Assembly (NCBI GenBank): GCA_900542575.1
Contig: UQOE01000003.1
Coordinates: forward strand, 1 to 64,000
Source: an uncultured Oscillospiraceae bacterium
GTDB lineage: Bacteria > Bacillota > Clostridia > Oscillospirales > Acutalibacteraceae
Length of the DNA stretch: 64,000 nt
Reading direction: 5' to 3'
Shown: piece after piece, positions 8,867 through 17,370 of the stretch
How the letters are laid out: the number at the start of each line of letters is the position of its first letter
Numbering within the stretch: the first letter of the stretch is position 1
Position numbers and translations under genes: made by a program
Notes under the pieces: generated by a model
The model's input: only the letters and a program-made list of their open reading frames with translations
The model's database searches: none
Told to the model about the DNA's origin: nothing

Positions 8867-9607
8867 ATGAAAAAACCAAGAGAAATCGAGTATAAATTTT
8901 CCGGCCCTGTTACGGTACAGGATATCGCCAATCTTATGGATCATTCGAACCTGCAGCCACAGCTGACGATCCAGGATACCAGAGATTGTGTGGAGATGGC
9001 CAAAAAATATAATTGTATTTCAGTATGCGTCAGGCCTTCGGATATTGAGATCGTAAAACCGATGCTTGAGGATACCGATATCATCATTACTACCGTTATC
9101 GGCTTCCCACATGGTACAGCAACTACGGAAAGCAAAGTGTTCGAGACCATCGACGCTGTCGGGAAGGGTGCGGAAGAAGTCGATATGGTGCTGAATATCG
9201 GCCGCCTCAGAAGTGGAGACTTCGCTTATGTGGAAAAGGATATCCGCGAAGTCGTAGCCGCGGCGCATGCCTGCGGCGTGAAATGTAAAGTTATCCTTGA
9301 AAATGCCTATCTGACGGATGAAGAGAAGATCAAGGCCTGCGAGATCTGTGAAAAATGCGGTGCGGATTTCACTAAGACATCGACAGGATATGCTCCCTCG
9401 GGGTCCACGGTCCATGATATTGAGCTGATGCGTGCACATACCAAACCGGAAATGCAGGTCAAGGCGGCCGGCGGTGTACGCACTCTGGACGCGACTCTGG
9501 CAGTTATGAAGGCTGGAGCTGTCAGGGTAGGCACCCGTTCCACGGAGAAGATCCTGGAGGAAGCCGTGGAAAGAGAAAAAGCCGGTACACTAAGGATCCC
9601 GGAATAA
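8867..9607 (+). CDS. deoC: Deoxyribose-phosphate aldolase
   Basis: 246 residues with an AAGGAGA site. DeoC hallmarks are all visible: LMDHSNLQPQ at the N-terminus, VIGFPHGTATTESKVFE, VDMVLNIGRL with the proton-relay Asp, KCKVILENAYL, the Schiff-base Lys in FTKTSTGYAPSG, and the second Lys in QVKAAGGVRT. Class I aldolase cleaving 2-deoxyribose-5-phosphate to glyceraldehyde-3-phosphate and acetaldehyde, or a related phosphosugar. As the last gene of the operon it probably performs the final carbon-carbon cleavage. A terminator follows at 9635. Confidence 0.92.
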   Translation: MKKPREIEYKFSGPVTVQDIANLMDHSNLQPQLTIQDTRDCVEMAKKYNCISVCVRPSDIEIVKPMLEDTDIIITTVIGFPHGTATTESKVFETIDAVGKGAEEVDMVLNIGRLRSGDFAYVEKDIREVVAAAHACGVKCKVILENAYLTDEEKIKACEICEKCGADFTKTSTGYAPSGSTVHDIELMRAHTKPEMQVKAAGGVRTLDATLAVMKAGAVRVGTRSTEKILEEAVEREKAGTLRIPE

Positions 9608-9634
9608 ACGGAAGATATTACCTGAATATCGCAT

Positions 9635-9680
9635 GCAGGCATCCCGACCAGCGGGTCATGGCGGGATACCTGCTTTTTTT
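9635..9680 (+). terminator. Rho-independent terminator after deoC
   Basis: Arms GCAGGCATCCCG and CGGGATACCTGC (one mismatch) followed directly by seven T residues. Closes the sugar operon. Confidence 0.85.
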
Positions 9681-9845
9681 GTCAGTATCTATGTATTTTC
9701 TTGAGAAAGTAAATTCATTTAACATGTTCTTTTCCTGACACTACAGAGGTTCTAACGTTGTCCTATCATAATGAGTAATTATCCCACAAACTCGGAGGGA
9801 AGGAAGCTCGAGACGGCAGCGGTACCGAGACAGGAGGAATGACCC

Positions 9846-10616
9846 ATGCTCGAACTGAAAGATATCCATAAAAGTTATGATAAGACCGTGGTCCTGGATG
9901 GGATCGACCTCTCCATCGCGCAGGGCGAGATCATCTCCATCCTCGGAAAATCCGGCAGCGGCAAGACGACTCTGCTGAACATCATCCTCGGGATCCTGCA
10001 GACCACAGAGGGCCGGATCCTCATGGACGGGGAGGATATCACCGATGTCCCCATGGAACAGCGGGGCTTCAACATCGTCTTCCAGGACTATGCCCTGTTC
10101 CCGAACCTCACGGCCCGGGGCAATGTCATGTACGGTCTCCGGAACTGTCCCGAGCTCTCCACCGAGCAGGAGGTCGAGGACCTCGTGAAACTGCTCGGCA
10201 TCGAGGACCAGATGGACAAGAAGATCAGCATGCTCTCCGGCGGCCAGAAACAGCGGGTCGCGCTGGCCCGCACCATGGTCATGAAGCCGAAGATCCTGCT
10301 GCTCGATGAGCCCCTCAGCGCTCTGGACGGCGTTATCAAGGAGAGCATCAAGCAGAAGATCAAAGAGGTCGCCCGCACCTACCATTTAACAACGATCATC
10401 GTCACCCACGACCCGGAGGAGGCACTGAGCCTCTCTGACAAGGTCCTGATCCTGGGCGATGGAAAAGTCGTCCAGTTTGGCACGCCGGATGAGATCGTCC
10501 ACCACCCGGCTTCTTCCTTCGTCGATGACTTCATCCTGAAACAGCTCCGCATCAAGCGCGACAATATCCGCATGCTCTTTGAGAACGGGGAGCAGGACAT
10601 CGCGGCAGGCGCCTAA
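9846..10616 (+). CDS. ABC importer ATPase, probable 2-aminoethylphosphonate (PhnT-like)
   Basis: 256-residue ATP-binding subunit. Walker A ILGKSGSGKTTLLNII, Q-loop VFQDYALFPNLT, signature LSGGQKQRVALAR, Walker B ILLLDEPLSALD and switch His in IIVTHDPEEAL are all intact. This is the iron/polyamine/phosphonate subclass. The substrate assignment rests on the next genes: a fused two-domain permease, a lipoprotein binding protein and phnW, the order of putative 2-aminoethylphosphonate uptake loci. AGGAGGA lies before the ATG. Codon use is markedly more GC-rich than the preceding sugar operon, so the two modules probably have different histories. Confidence 0.85.
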   Translation: MLELKDIHKSYDKTVVLDGIDLSIAQGEIISILGKSGSGKTTLLNIILGILQTTEGRILMDGEDITDVPMEQRGFNIVFQDYALFPNLTARGNVMYGLRNCPELSTEQEVEDLVKLLGIEDQMDKKISMLSGGQKQRVALARTMVMKPKILLLDEPLSALDGVIKESIKQKIKEVARTYHLTTIIVTHDPEEALSLSDKVLILGDGKVVQFGTPDEIVHHPASSFVDDFILKQLRIKRDNIRMLFENGEQDIAAGA

Positions 10617-10636
10617 ACGCGGGGGGCAGATACCAT

Positions 10637-12301
10637 ATGAGCAAACGATCCAGTCAGTACAAGGTCTGTTTCACGATCCTCGTCATCTTCTTTGCCATCT
10701 TCCTGCTGGTCCCCATGGTCGCGGTGTTCGTCCGCGCCCTGAGCAACGGCAGCGGGGTCAGCTTTGAGGGATGGTCCAATGTTTTCACGGACAGGTATTT
10801 CTGGAAGAGCATGGGGAACAGCCTCGGCATCTCGGCGCTGAGCGCCGTCATCGCGGTGGCTGTGGCCTTTATCATGGCCTACGCGGTCAACTTCACAAAC
10901 ATCTCGCAGGGGTACAAAAAGGTCCTGTCCACGCTGGCGGTCCTCCCGATGCTCCTGCCGACGATCACCTACGGCTTCGCCCTCATCTACTCCTTCGGGC
11001 GGGAGGGCCTGCTGACCCGCATGTTCGGGCACCAGATCATGGACGTCTACGGCATGAACGGCATGGTGCTCGGATTTGTCATCTATACGATGCCGACGGC
11101 TTTTCTGCTGCTCAATAACACGATGGGCTACATCGACCGCCGGTACCTCCTGGTCTCCCGTCTCATGGGGGACAAACCGGCCCGGGGCTTTTACAACACG
11201 GTCGGGTATCCGATGCTGGGCACTGTGGCGACGGCGTTCATCGAGTGCTTCACGCTGAGCTTCACCGATTACGGTATCCCCACGTCCATCGCCGGGAACA
11301 CCGACATGATCGCCACCTATCTCTACAACAAGATGATGGGGTCCATCCCGGACTTCCGCGGCGGCGCGGTCGTGGCCATCGCCATGCTGCTCCCGTCCAT
11401 CGTCAATATCCTGCTCATCCAGTATCTGAAGCGCTACAATGTGCGCTACTCGGACACGGACAAGATGCCGGTGGGGAAGAACCGGGCGCGGGACTGGATC
11501 TTCGGGATCCTCTCGACGCTGTTCCTCCTGGTCATCTTCTTCACGTTCCTGTCCATCTTCATCATGCCGTTCATTGAGCAGTGGCCCTACAAGATCCACT
11601 TCACCTGGGATCATTTCCAGGCGGTCTTCTCAGATTCCGGCCTGACCCGGATCATCCGGAACACCCTGATCTTCGCCCTCCTGACCGCGCTGTTCGGCAC
11701 AGTCGCCGTCTATTTCGGCGCGCTGCTCTCCGGGCGGGATCACCCGTCCGCGGTCCCCGGCAAGGTCATGGATGTCCTGGCGCTGGTCATCCAGACGATC
11801 CCGGGCATGGTCCTCGGTATCGCGTACCTTCTGGTGTTCACGAAGACACCGCTCCATAACACGATGGCCATCCTGATCCTCTCCACGATCGTCCACCTCT
11901 TCCCGACGCCGTATCTCATGACAAAGAACGCCCTCGAGAAGATGAACCGTCAGTGGGAGACCACGGCGGCTCTCATGCACGATACCTGGATCAAGACCGT
12001 CTTCCGCGTCATCACGCCGAACGCGTCGGGCACGCTGCTGGAGGCGTTTAGCTATTATTTCGTCAACACGACCGTTACGATCAGCGCCGTCATCTTCCTG
12101 GTCAGTGCCCGTACCTCGCTCATCACGACCAAGATCAAGGAACTCCAGCACTTCGCGGACTTCGACGACATCTTCGTCCTGTCTATCCTGCTGTTCCTGA
12201 TCAACCTCGCCATGAAGATCATCATCCATGCGGCCCAGAGCGCACGGAAACGCCGTGAAGCAAAGGGAGCGGCCAGGACCATGGAAGGAGCGGCTGCGTA
12301 A
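10637..12301 (+). CDS. ABC importer permease, fused double domain, probable 2-aminoethylphosphonate (PhnU-like)
   Basis: 554 residues, about twelve hydrophobic segments arranged as two homologous permease halves (about 1-275 and 285-545). Each half has an EAA-type cytoplasmic loop: LVSRLMGDKPARGFYNTV with a following hydrophobic stretch in the first, and TTAALMHDTWIKTVFRVITP in the second. The single-chain architecture and length match the fused permease of phosphonate-type importers (TIGR03262 class). The stop overlaps the ATG of the binding protein by one base (TAATG), indicating coupling. Membrane component of the importer. Confidence 0.8.
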   Translation: MSKRSSQYKVCFTILVIFFAIFLLVPMVAVFVRALSNGSGVSFEGWSNVFTDRYFWKSMGNSLGISALSAVIAVAVAFIMAYAVNFTNISQGYKKVLSTLAVLPMLLPTITYGFALIYSFGREGLLTRMFGHQIMDVYGMNGMVLGFVIYTMPTAFLLLNNTMGYIDRRYLLVSRLMGDKPARGFYNTVGYPMLGTVATAFIECFTLSFTDYGIPTSIAGNTDMIATYLYNKMMGSIPDFRGGAVVAIAMLLPSIVNILLIQYLKRYNVRYSDTDKMPVGKNRARDWIFGILSTLFLLVIFFTFLSIFIMPFIEQWPYKIHFTWDHFQAVFSDSGLTRIIRNTLIFALLTALFGTVAVYFGALLSGRDHPSAVPGKVMDVLALVIQTIPGMVLGIAYLLVFTKTPLHNTMAILILSTIVHLFPTPYLMTKNALEKMNRQWETTAALMHDTWIKTVFRVITPNASGTLLEAFSYYFVNTTVTISAVIFLVSARTSLITTKIKELQHFADFDDIFVLSILLFLINLAMKIIIHAAQSARKRREAKGAARTMEGAAA

Positions 12302-13329
12302 TGAAAACAGGTTTTTGGAAGCGGGCCGCGGCCCTGTTCCTGGTCCTCTGCCTGGCTGTCGGGCTCGCGGGCTGTTCCGGCTGGGGCGGAAACGCGAAGC
12401 GTGACAACGGAAAAGTCGTCATCTATACGAATGCCGACGATGAGGCCGTAGACTGTATCAAGAAAACATTGGACGACAACGGCTATGCCGGCCAGTATAT
12501 CCTCCAGACCTTCGGCACCTCGGAGCTTGGGAGCAAGATGCTGACCGAGGGCCGGGACATCGAGGCGGACCTCATCACGATGGAGTCCTACTACATCACG
12601 GGTTCAGAGTCCCAGAGCAGCATGTTCCGGAAACTCTCGTTCAAGCCGGATGTACTCCCGGGCCACGGGCCCTTCGGGGATTATATGGCACCGTTCCTCG
12701 CCAACCAGGGCGCTCTCCTCATAAACACAAAACGGCTGAAGGAGCATCACCTTCCCAGGCCGAAGTCCATTCGGGATCTGGTAAAACCGGTCTATAAAGG
12801 AGAGCTCTCCATGATCGACATCGAGAGCTCCTCCACCGCCTGGATGATGCTCCAGGCCCTCGTCAACGCCTATGGCGAGAAAAAGGCGACGCAGATCCTC
12901 AGTAAGATCTATGAGAATGCCGGGGAGAACCTGGAACAGTCCGGGTCCGGTCCGCTCAAGAAGATCCGGGCCGGTGAAGTATCCGTCGGCTTCGGACTGC
13001 GTCATCAGGCCATTGCGGACAAGAAGAGCGGGCTTCCCGTCGACTATGTGGATCCTACAGAAGGCAACTTCACGCTGACGGAGTCCCTGGCGGTGGTGGA
13101 ACATGAATCGCCCACTACGGACAAGGCCATGAAGATGCTGGAGACGATCATCAAAAAGGGGCGGCCGGCTCTCATGAAATATTACCCGGTCCCGCTCTAC
13201 CATGGTGAGACCGCGGCCGCGGACGCGGTCGCGAAGAACTCGAAGATCTACCCGCAGCCCCTCACGACCGACCTCCTGCAGAAGTATCTCTACCTGTCCC
13301 GCGACGCGAAAGAACTCATGGGGGATTGA
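12301..13329 (+). CDS. ABC importer substrate-binding lipoprotein, probable 2-aminoethylphosphonate
   Basis: 342 residues. Signal sequence with positive start (MKTGFWKR), hydrophobic core and lipobox LAGC with the lipidated Cys at about residue 22. The mature protein begins with KVVIYTNADDEAVDCIKKTL, typical of the iron/phosphonate type of periplasmic-binding folds. It captures the substrate at the cell surface for the preceding permease and ATPase. phnW starts 3 nt after its stop. The phosphonate substrate is inferred from phnW linkage. Confidence 0.8.
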   Translation: MKTGFWKRAAALFLVLCLAVGLAGCSGWGGNAKRDNGKVVIYTNADDEAVDCIKKTLDDNGYAGQYILQTFGTSELGSKMLTEGRDIEADLITMESYYITGSESQSSMFRKLSFKPDVLPGHGPFGDYMAPFLANQGALLINTKRLKEHHLPRPKSIRDLVKPVYKGELSMIDIESSSTAWMMLQALVNAYGEKKATQILSKIYENAGENLEQSGSGPLKKIRAGEVSVGFGLRHQAIADKKSGLPVDYVDPTEGNFTLTESLAVVEHESPTTDKAMKMLETIIKKGRPALMKYYPVPLYHGETAAADAVAKNSKIYPQPLTTDLLQKYLYLSRDAKELMGD

Positions 13330-13332
13330 ACG

Positions 13333-14421
13333 ATGGCACTGAACTACAAACTCCTGACCCCCGGGCCGCTGACCACGACGGATACCGTGAAGCGCGAGAT
13401 GCTCGTGGACCACTGCACCTGGGATGACGATTACAAGCAGATCACCCAGAAGATCCGGGCCGGCCTGCTCCGCCTGGCCGGGGTATCCGAGGAGGAATAT
13501 ACCGCGGTGCTCATGCAGGGGAGCGGGACATTCGGCGTCGAGTCGGTGCTGACCAGTTCCGTCGGGAAAGACGATAAGCTCCTGGTCCTCTCCAACGGCG
13601 CCTACGGCAAGCGGCAGGTGGACATTGCGGACCACGCAGGGATCGACGTCGTGTGCGCTGATTTCCCGTATGATCAGATCCCGGATGCTGCCGTAGTCGC
13701 CGATCTTCTGGACAAAGACCCGGCTATTACCCATGTGTCTATGGTGCACAGTGAGACGACATCGGGTATCCTCAATGACATCGCCTCCATCGCCGGGGTG
13801 GCAAAGGAGAGAGGGAAGACGTTCATTGTTGACGCCATGTCAAGCTTTGCCGGAGTCGAGATCCCGGTGGCGGACCTGGGGATTGACTTCCTGATCAGTT
13901 CCGCCAACAAGTGCATCCAGGGCGTCCCGGGCTTCTCCTTCATCGTCTGCCGTCGGGACGCGCTCGGCCGTTGCAGAGGGCAGGCCCGCAGTCTCTCCCT
14001 GGACCTCTACGACCAGTGGGAGTCCCAGGACTATGACGGAAAATAGCGTTTCACCTCGCCGACCCACACCGTTCTCGCCTTTGCCCGGGCGATGCAGGAG
14101 CTGGACGCCGAAGGCGGCATCCCCGCAAGGAACCGGCGTTATTCCGGCAACCAGAAGCTTCTGGTGAGCCGGATGCGGGAGATGGGGTTCCGGACCTACA
14201 TAGTCGACAAGTATCAGGGCCCCATCATCACGACGTTCTTCTACCCGGAGGGGAAGGCGTTCGACTTCCCGGACTTCTACTCCTATATCAAGGAGCGGGG
14301 CTATGCCATCTACCCCGGGAAGGTCACCGACGCGGACACGTTCCGGATCGGGACTATCGGGGAGATCTATGAGGAGGATATCCTCAAGGGAACAGGCATT
14401 ATTAGAGAATATGTAAGCTAA
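13333..14421 (+). pseudogene. phnW: 2-aminoethylphosphonate:pyruvate transaminase interrupted by one in-frame amber codon
   Basis: PLP-dependent fold-type I enzyme converting 2-aminoethylphosphonate and pyruvate to phosphonoacetaldehyde and alanine. The N-terminal 237 codons contain LLTPGPLTTTDTVKREM, VLMQGSGTFGVE and the PLP lysine in SSANKCIQGVPG. At 14044-14046 the codon is TAG; the family has Trp at this place (WRFTSPTH), so this is a one-base TGG to TAG change. Reading continues in the same frame for 125 more codons to 14421 with fully conserved C-terminal sequence (ELDAEGGIPARNRRY, FRIGTIGEIYEEDI), so the allele is recent, tolerated by suppression, or a base-call error. No phnX, phnA or phnY is visible in the window. 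Confidence 0.85.
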
Positions 14422-14432
14422 ATACAGATGTA

Positions 14433-14474
14433 AAAGGGGCTGTGTCATCTAATCGATGATGCAGCCCCTTTTCT
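14433..14474 (+). repeat. 38-bp hairpin repeat, copy 2; likely terminator after phnW
   Basis: Identical over 38 bases to the element at 1362-1399 but in opposite orientation. Arms GGGGCTGTGTCATC and GATGATGCAGCCCC pair with two G-U wobbles and are followed by TTTTCT on the plus strand, so it can terminate the phosphonate operon. Exact identity between two unrelated genes' terminators suggests a mobile or recombining repeat. Confidence 0.8.
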
Positions 14475-14550
14475 CTGTGAACTGGAATCTGGACGGAAAG
14501 TGCTCAGGAGCGGATGCCGTCCAAGGATGCCGGTAACCCGAACGGCTGTT

Positions 14551-14622
14551 TTTTATCATTCCTGGCATTTTGTTATTCCAAATTTGGAATAACACTTCCA
14601 GGGAACTGTCGAAATAACCGGC
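14551..14622. repeat. Dispersed palindromic repeat, family A copy 1
   Basis: About 70 bp sharing strong identity with 49272-49376. Its core, 14572-14593, is a perfect 22-bp palindrome (half-site GTTATTCCAAA). Both copies continue with CACTTCC, then an ACTGTCGAAA-type stretch and a CGGC-type end. Copy 2 carries a 35-bp insertion at the palindrome centre. Intergenic; function unknown. Confidence 0.7.
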
Positions 14623-14633
14623 TTCGCCAAGCA

Positions 14634-14905
14634 TCATTTTTCAATGACGTCGACATTGGCATAGACGTAGTCGGAAAAGGCACGGATCGCGGGGGTCAGA
14701 GGCTGATCTTTGCGCAGACAGTAGGAGAGGGTGATGTAGCTGTCCTCCCGGATGGGGAGCGCCACGAGGCCGGGCTCCAGGTTGCGGAGCGTCAGCTCGA
14801 AGGTGAGCGCTACGCCGCCCAGAATTTTCAGCCCGCTGTCGTAAATGGACATCATCTCTTCAAAATAGGGGCGGAGCAGTTCTCCCTGGAGTCTCTGCTC
14901 CGCAA
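14634..14905 (-). pseudogene. LysR-family regulator, C-terminal remnant
   Basis: Only the end of a LysR effector-binding domain remains (LLRPYFEEMMSIYDSGLKIL, LEPGLVALPIREDSYITLSY, CLRKDQPLTPAIRAFSDYV). The helix-turn-helix half is missing. Its upstream end is fused at about 14905 to an oppositely oriented oxidoreductase fragment. Assigned from the recognisable LysR C-terminal pattern; non-functional. Confidence 0.65.
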
Positions 14906-15484
14906 GGCGGCGAGATCTGGTACAACAGCGAGGTGGAGCAGATCCTGATAGAGGACAATGCCGCAAAGGGCGTCGTCCTCAAAGACGGCCGGACGATTTC
15001 CGCCGGCCACATCATTGCCAACTGCTCTCCTGCAGTCGTCTACGGAAAAATGATTGCAGACGATGTCCCGCGTCCGAAAATACCGCTGCAGCTCGCCAAT
15101 GCCCGCAGCATTGCGCTGGAGCTGGAGACCATGTACATCGGCCTCAACCGCTCGGCGGAGGAACTTGGCATTGATACCTACTCAACGATTATCATCAGTG
15201 ATGAGGACCCGGAGGTCACTTTCACCAAATCGAACGGGAAGGACAAGGGTACGTTCATCGCCAACTGCCTGAATTTAATCATTCCGGATTCATCCCCCAA
15301 GGGCACCTGCACGCTGTTCCTCACCACCTTCGGCGATTCGAAGGAATGGGCCAATGTCAAACCGGAAGATTACTACAAACTGAAAAATCAGCGTATGAAA
15401 GAATGGGTCGATTATTACGAAAAGAACACGGGCATAACAATTCGCCCGTATATTGAAGAGATTGCATATGCCACGCCGCCGTTC
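14906..15484 (+). pseudogene. Phytoene-desaturase-like FAD oxidoreductase, internal remnant
   Basis: An open stretch beginning abruptly with GGEIWYNSEVEQILIEDNAA and continuing GVVLKDGRTISAGHIIANCS, TTFGDSKEWANVKPEDYY and IRPYIEEIAYATPP. This is the middle of a CrtI/NAD(P)-FAD amine-oxidase-like flavoprotein, lacking the N-terminal dinucleotide motif and the C-terminus. Left end abuts the LysR remnant, right end the ferredoxin remnant in another frame. Debris of a deletion event. Confidence 0.65.
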
Positions 15485-15774
15485 CGGAAACGGTTCAGAT
15501 TACGGTCCATGTCTGCGGCAAGACCCGAACGATCACGGCCAGCTCGTCCGATACCGTCCTCCAGTCCCTGGAGAAAAACGGCGTTGCCGCGCCTGCGCAC
15601 TGCCGCTCCGGTGAGTGCGGCTGGTGCCATGCCCGCCTGAACAAGGGCGAGATCTTCGCCCCCAAGAAGGTGGAACACCGCCGGGCTGCCGACCTGGATT
15701 TCAACTTTATCCACCCTTGCTGCAGCTTCCCGCTGAGCGATCTGGATATTGAAGTTTCGCCGGTGAAGGGCTGA
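15485..15774 (+). pseudogene. 2Fe-2S ferredoxin domain remnant
   Basis: In a frame different from the preceding flavoprotein fragment the sequence encodes VQITVHVCGKTRTITASSSD followed by CRSGECGWCHARL and a later HPCCSFPLSD, the C-x4-C-x2-C ... C pattern of plant-type 2Fe-2S ferredoxin domains. It ends with TGA at 15772. No start codon or ribosome site is present, so it is probably the C-terminus of a larger ferredoxin-linked reductase. Confidence 0.65.
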
Positions 15775-15811
15775 GGACAGAAAAAAGCGGAGACTTGCTG
15801 TCTCCGCTTTT

Positions 15812-16612
15812 TTACAGCCATTTTTTCTTTTTGAAGTAGAACAACGTGATGAGGAACACGGTCAGACTGAGCAGGCCGACAAACAGATAGCCGAGCCGCC
15901 ATTGAAATTCCGGCATTTTCAGGTTCATGCCGTACCATCCGGTGATGAGCTGAAGGGGCATGATGAGGGTGGACACGATGGTCAGCACTCGCATGATTTT
16001 GTTCTGCTCGAGGTCGATCTTGTTCTGTTCGATGTCGATCTGGGACTGATACGCCTCGCGGACCTGTTCCACGTACTCCTGGGTGTGCAGGATAAACTCG
16101 TAGAGGCGGTCGAATTTTTTGTCGATAAAGTCGAACGTGTGGTCGAGGTCGGCCAGTTCGTCGGAGAGGATCTCCATCTGTTCGTAGTACCGCTTTTTCT
16201 GCAGGATGTCCCGACGGACCTTCAGAATCTGGTTCAGGCCGGAGTCATTCGGCTTGCCGTTGGTGAAGAGCCGGTCCTCCAGATCGTCCAGCCGGTCTTC
16301 CAGCCGCTCCATCTCATAGATATCGGTAGAGGTCAGGGAGATGAAAAAGTCGAACAGCTCCTGGATGCCATTGGGGTTGTCGATGGTGGCACACCGCATG
16401 GCAACGGTGCTGCTGTTGGTCATGAGACGGCAGACTTTGTCGTCGGCGTAAGCCGTGACATTGCCGTCGTCCAGCCAGTGGAACTCCACCAGTAAGGCGC
16501 CGGTCTCCGTTTTTACGGCGTAGGTGCGGGCGTTGCGCACCTGGCGCAGCGTCGGGAGGTCAATTTTGCGGTAGAACTCGCCGGAGTCCTTCTGTGTGTA
16601 GAGACGAATCAT
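15812..16612 (-). CDS. CorA-family divalent metal transporter
   Basis: 266 residues from the ATG at 16612, which has AAGGAGG at good spacing; the upstream in-frame ATG lies in the intergenic region. N-terminal cytoplasmic domain with long helices (ERLEDRLDDLEDRLFTNGKP, EQVREAYQSQIDIEQNKIDL). The C-terminus has two membrane segments around the CorA signature (ITGWYGMNLKMPEF) and ends in FKKKKWL. Carries Mg2+, Co2+ or similar across the membrane as a pentamer. Divergent from the Crp/Fnr gene with a 113-bp gap. Confidence 0.85.
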   Translation of the reverse strand: MIRLYTQKDSGEFYRKIDLPTLRQVRNARTYAVKTETGALLVEFHWLDDGNVTAYADDKVCRLMTNSSTVAMRCATIDNPNGIQELFDFFISLTSTDIYEMERLEDRLDDLEDRLFTNGKPNDSGLNQILKVRRDILQKKRYYEQMEILSDELADLDHTFDFIDKKFDRLYEFILHTQEYVEQVREAYQSQIDIEQNKIDLEQNKIMRVLTIVSTLIMPLQLITGWYGMNLKMPEFQWRLGYLFVGLLSLTVFLITLFYFKKKKWL

Positions 16613-16694
16613 CGGCGGTGCCTCCTTCCCGAAAGATCGTTTTTTTGCACTTACCAATATATCTATTTTTCGACACATCGTCAAGAAAACGGCA

Positions 16695-16703
16695 TGCTAT
16701 AAT
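16695..16703 (+). promoter_or_regulatory. Extended -10 promoter of the Crp/Fnr gene
   Basis: TGCTATAAT matches the extended -10 consensus (TGnTATAAT) and ends 22 nt before the Crp/Fnr ATG. No good -35 is seen at the normal distance, which extended -10 promoters do not need. Confidence 0.5.
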
Positions 16704-16725
16704 GGCTCTGACGGGAGGGAGTGCT

Positions 16726-17370
16726 ATGCAGCTGAATATCTTGGATGTCATTCCATTTCGGGAACATTTGACAGAGCTACAGGCAGAAGCACTGCAACAA
16801 ACAACAGAAGTACGGAAATACAAAAAAGGAGAGTGGGTGCACCACGGCAATTGCGACTGCGTGGGAATTCTGCATGTGTGCAGCGGGGTCCTTCGGGTCT
16901 ATATGCTCTCTCCGGAGGGAAAAGAAGTCACCCTCTTTCGGCTGAAACAAGGTGACTTCTGTGTGCTGTCGGCTTCCTGCATTCTGAAAGTCGTGCATTT
17001 CGAGACGTTTTTAGATGCAGAGACCGATGCAGAACTGCTTCAGATGGACACCGGCACGTTCAACCGCCTGATGGAGGAAAACGTGTATGTGGAAAATTTC
17101 GTATATCGCACAGCGGCAGCACGGTTTTCGGATGTCATGCAGATTATGGAGCAAATGCTCTTCCAGCCGATGGATGTGCGGCTGGCCAGGTACCTTCTGG
17201 AACAGGGCCCGGTCGTCCGAAAGACCCAGAGCCAGATTGCCCAGGATCTGGGTACCGCCCGGGAGGTGGTGAGCCGCCTGCTGAAGGAGTTCGCTGTGCG
17301 CTCCGAAGTGGAGCTCGCCCGCGGATCGGTGACGGTTACCAATCCCGCTTCCCTGCGTGCCATGCTTTAA
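16726..17370 (+). CDS. Crp/Fnr-family transcriptional regulator
   Basis: 214 residues from the ATG at 16726, preceded by GGAGGGA. N-terminal cyclic-nucleotide-type beta-barrel (GILHVCSGVLRVYMLSPEGK, EVTLFRLKQGDFCVLSASCI) and a C-terminal winged helix (TQSQIAQDLGTAREVVSRLL). There is no four-Cys Fe-S cluster of the E. coli FNR sort, though several Cys near residues 45-86 could be redox-active. Its stop overlaps that of the convergent CoA-disulfide-reductase-like gene by 4 nt with no terminator between. A Crp-like palindrome lies at that gene's other end (19859), so it is the likely target. Confidence 0.85.
   Translation: MQLNILDVIPFREHLTELQAEALQQTTEVRKYKKGEWVHHGNCDCVGILHVCSGVLRVYMLSPEGKEVTLFRLKQGDFCVLSASCILKVVHFETFLDAETDAELLQMDTGTFNRLMEENVYVENFVYRTAAARFSDVMQIMEQMLFQPMDVRLARYLLEQGPVVRKTQSQIAQDLGTAREVVSRLLKEFAVRSEVELARGSVTVTNPASLRAML

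Noticed and set aside
10613..11614. A 333-codon open frame antisense to the phosphonate permease
   Set aside because: Extremely His/Arg/Asp-rich low-complexity translation, typical of antisense to GC-rich membrane protein genes.
13333..14421. Pyrrolysine or programmed recoding at the phnW TAG
   Set aside because: The family has Trp there, no recoding element is seen nearby, and a one-base TGG to TAG change is the simplest explanation.
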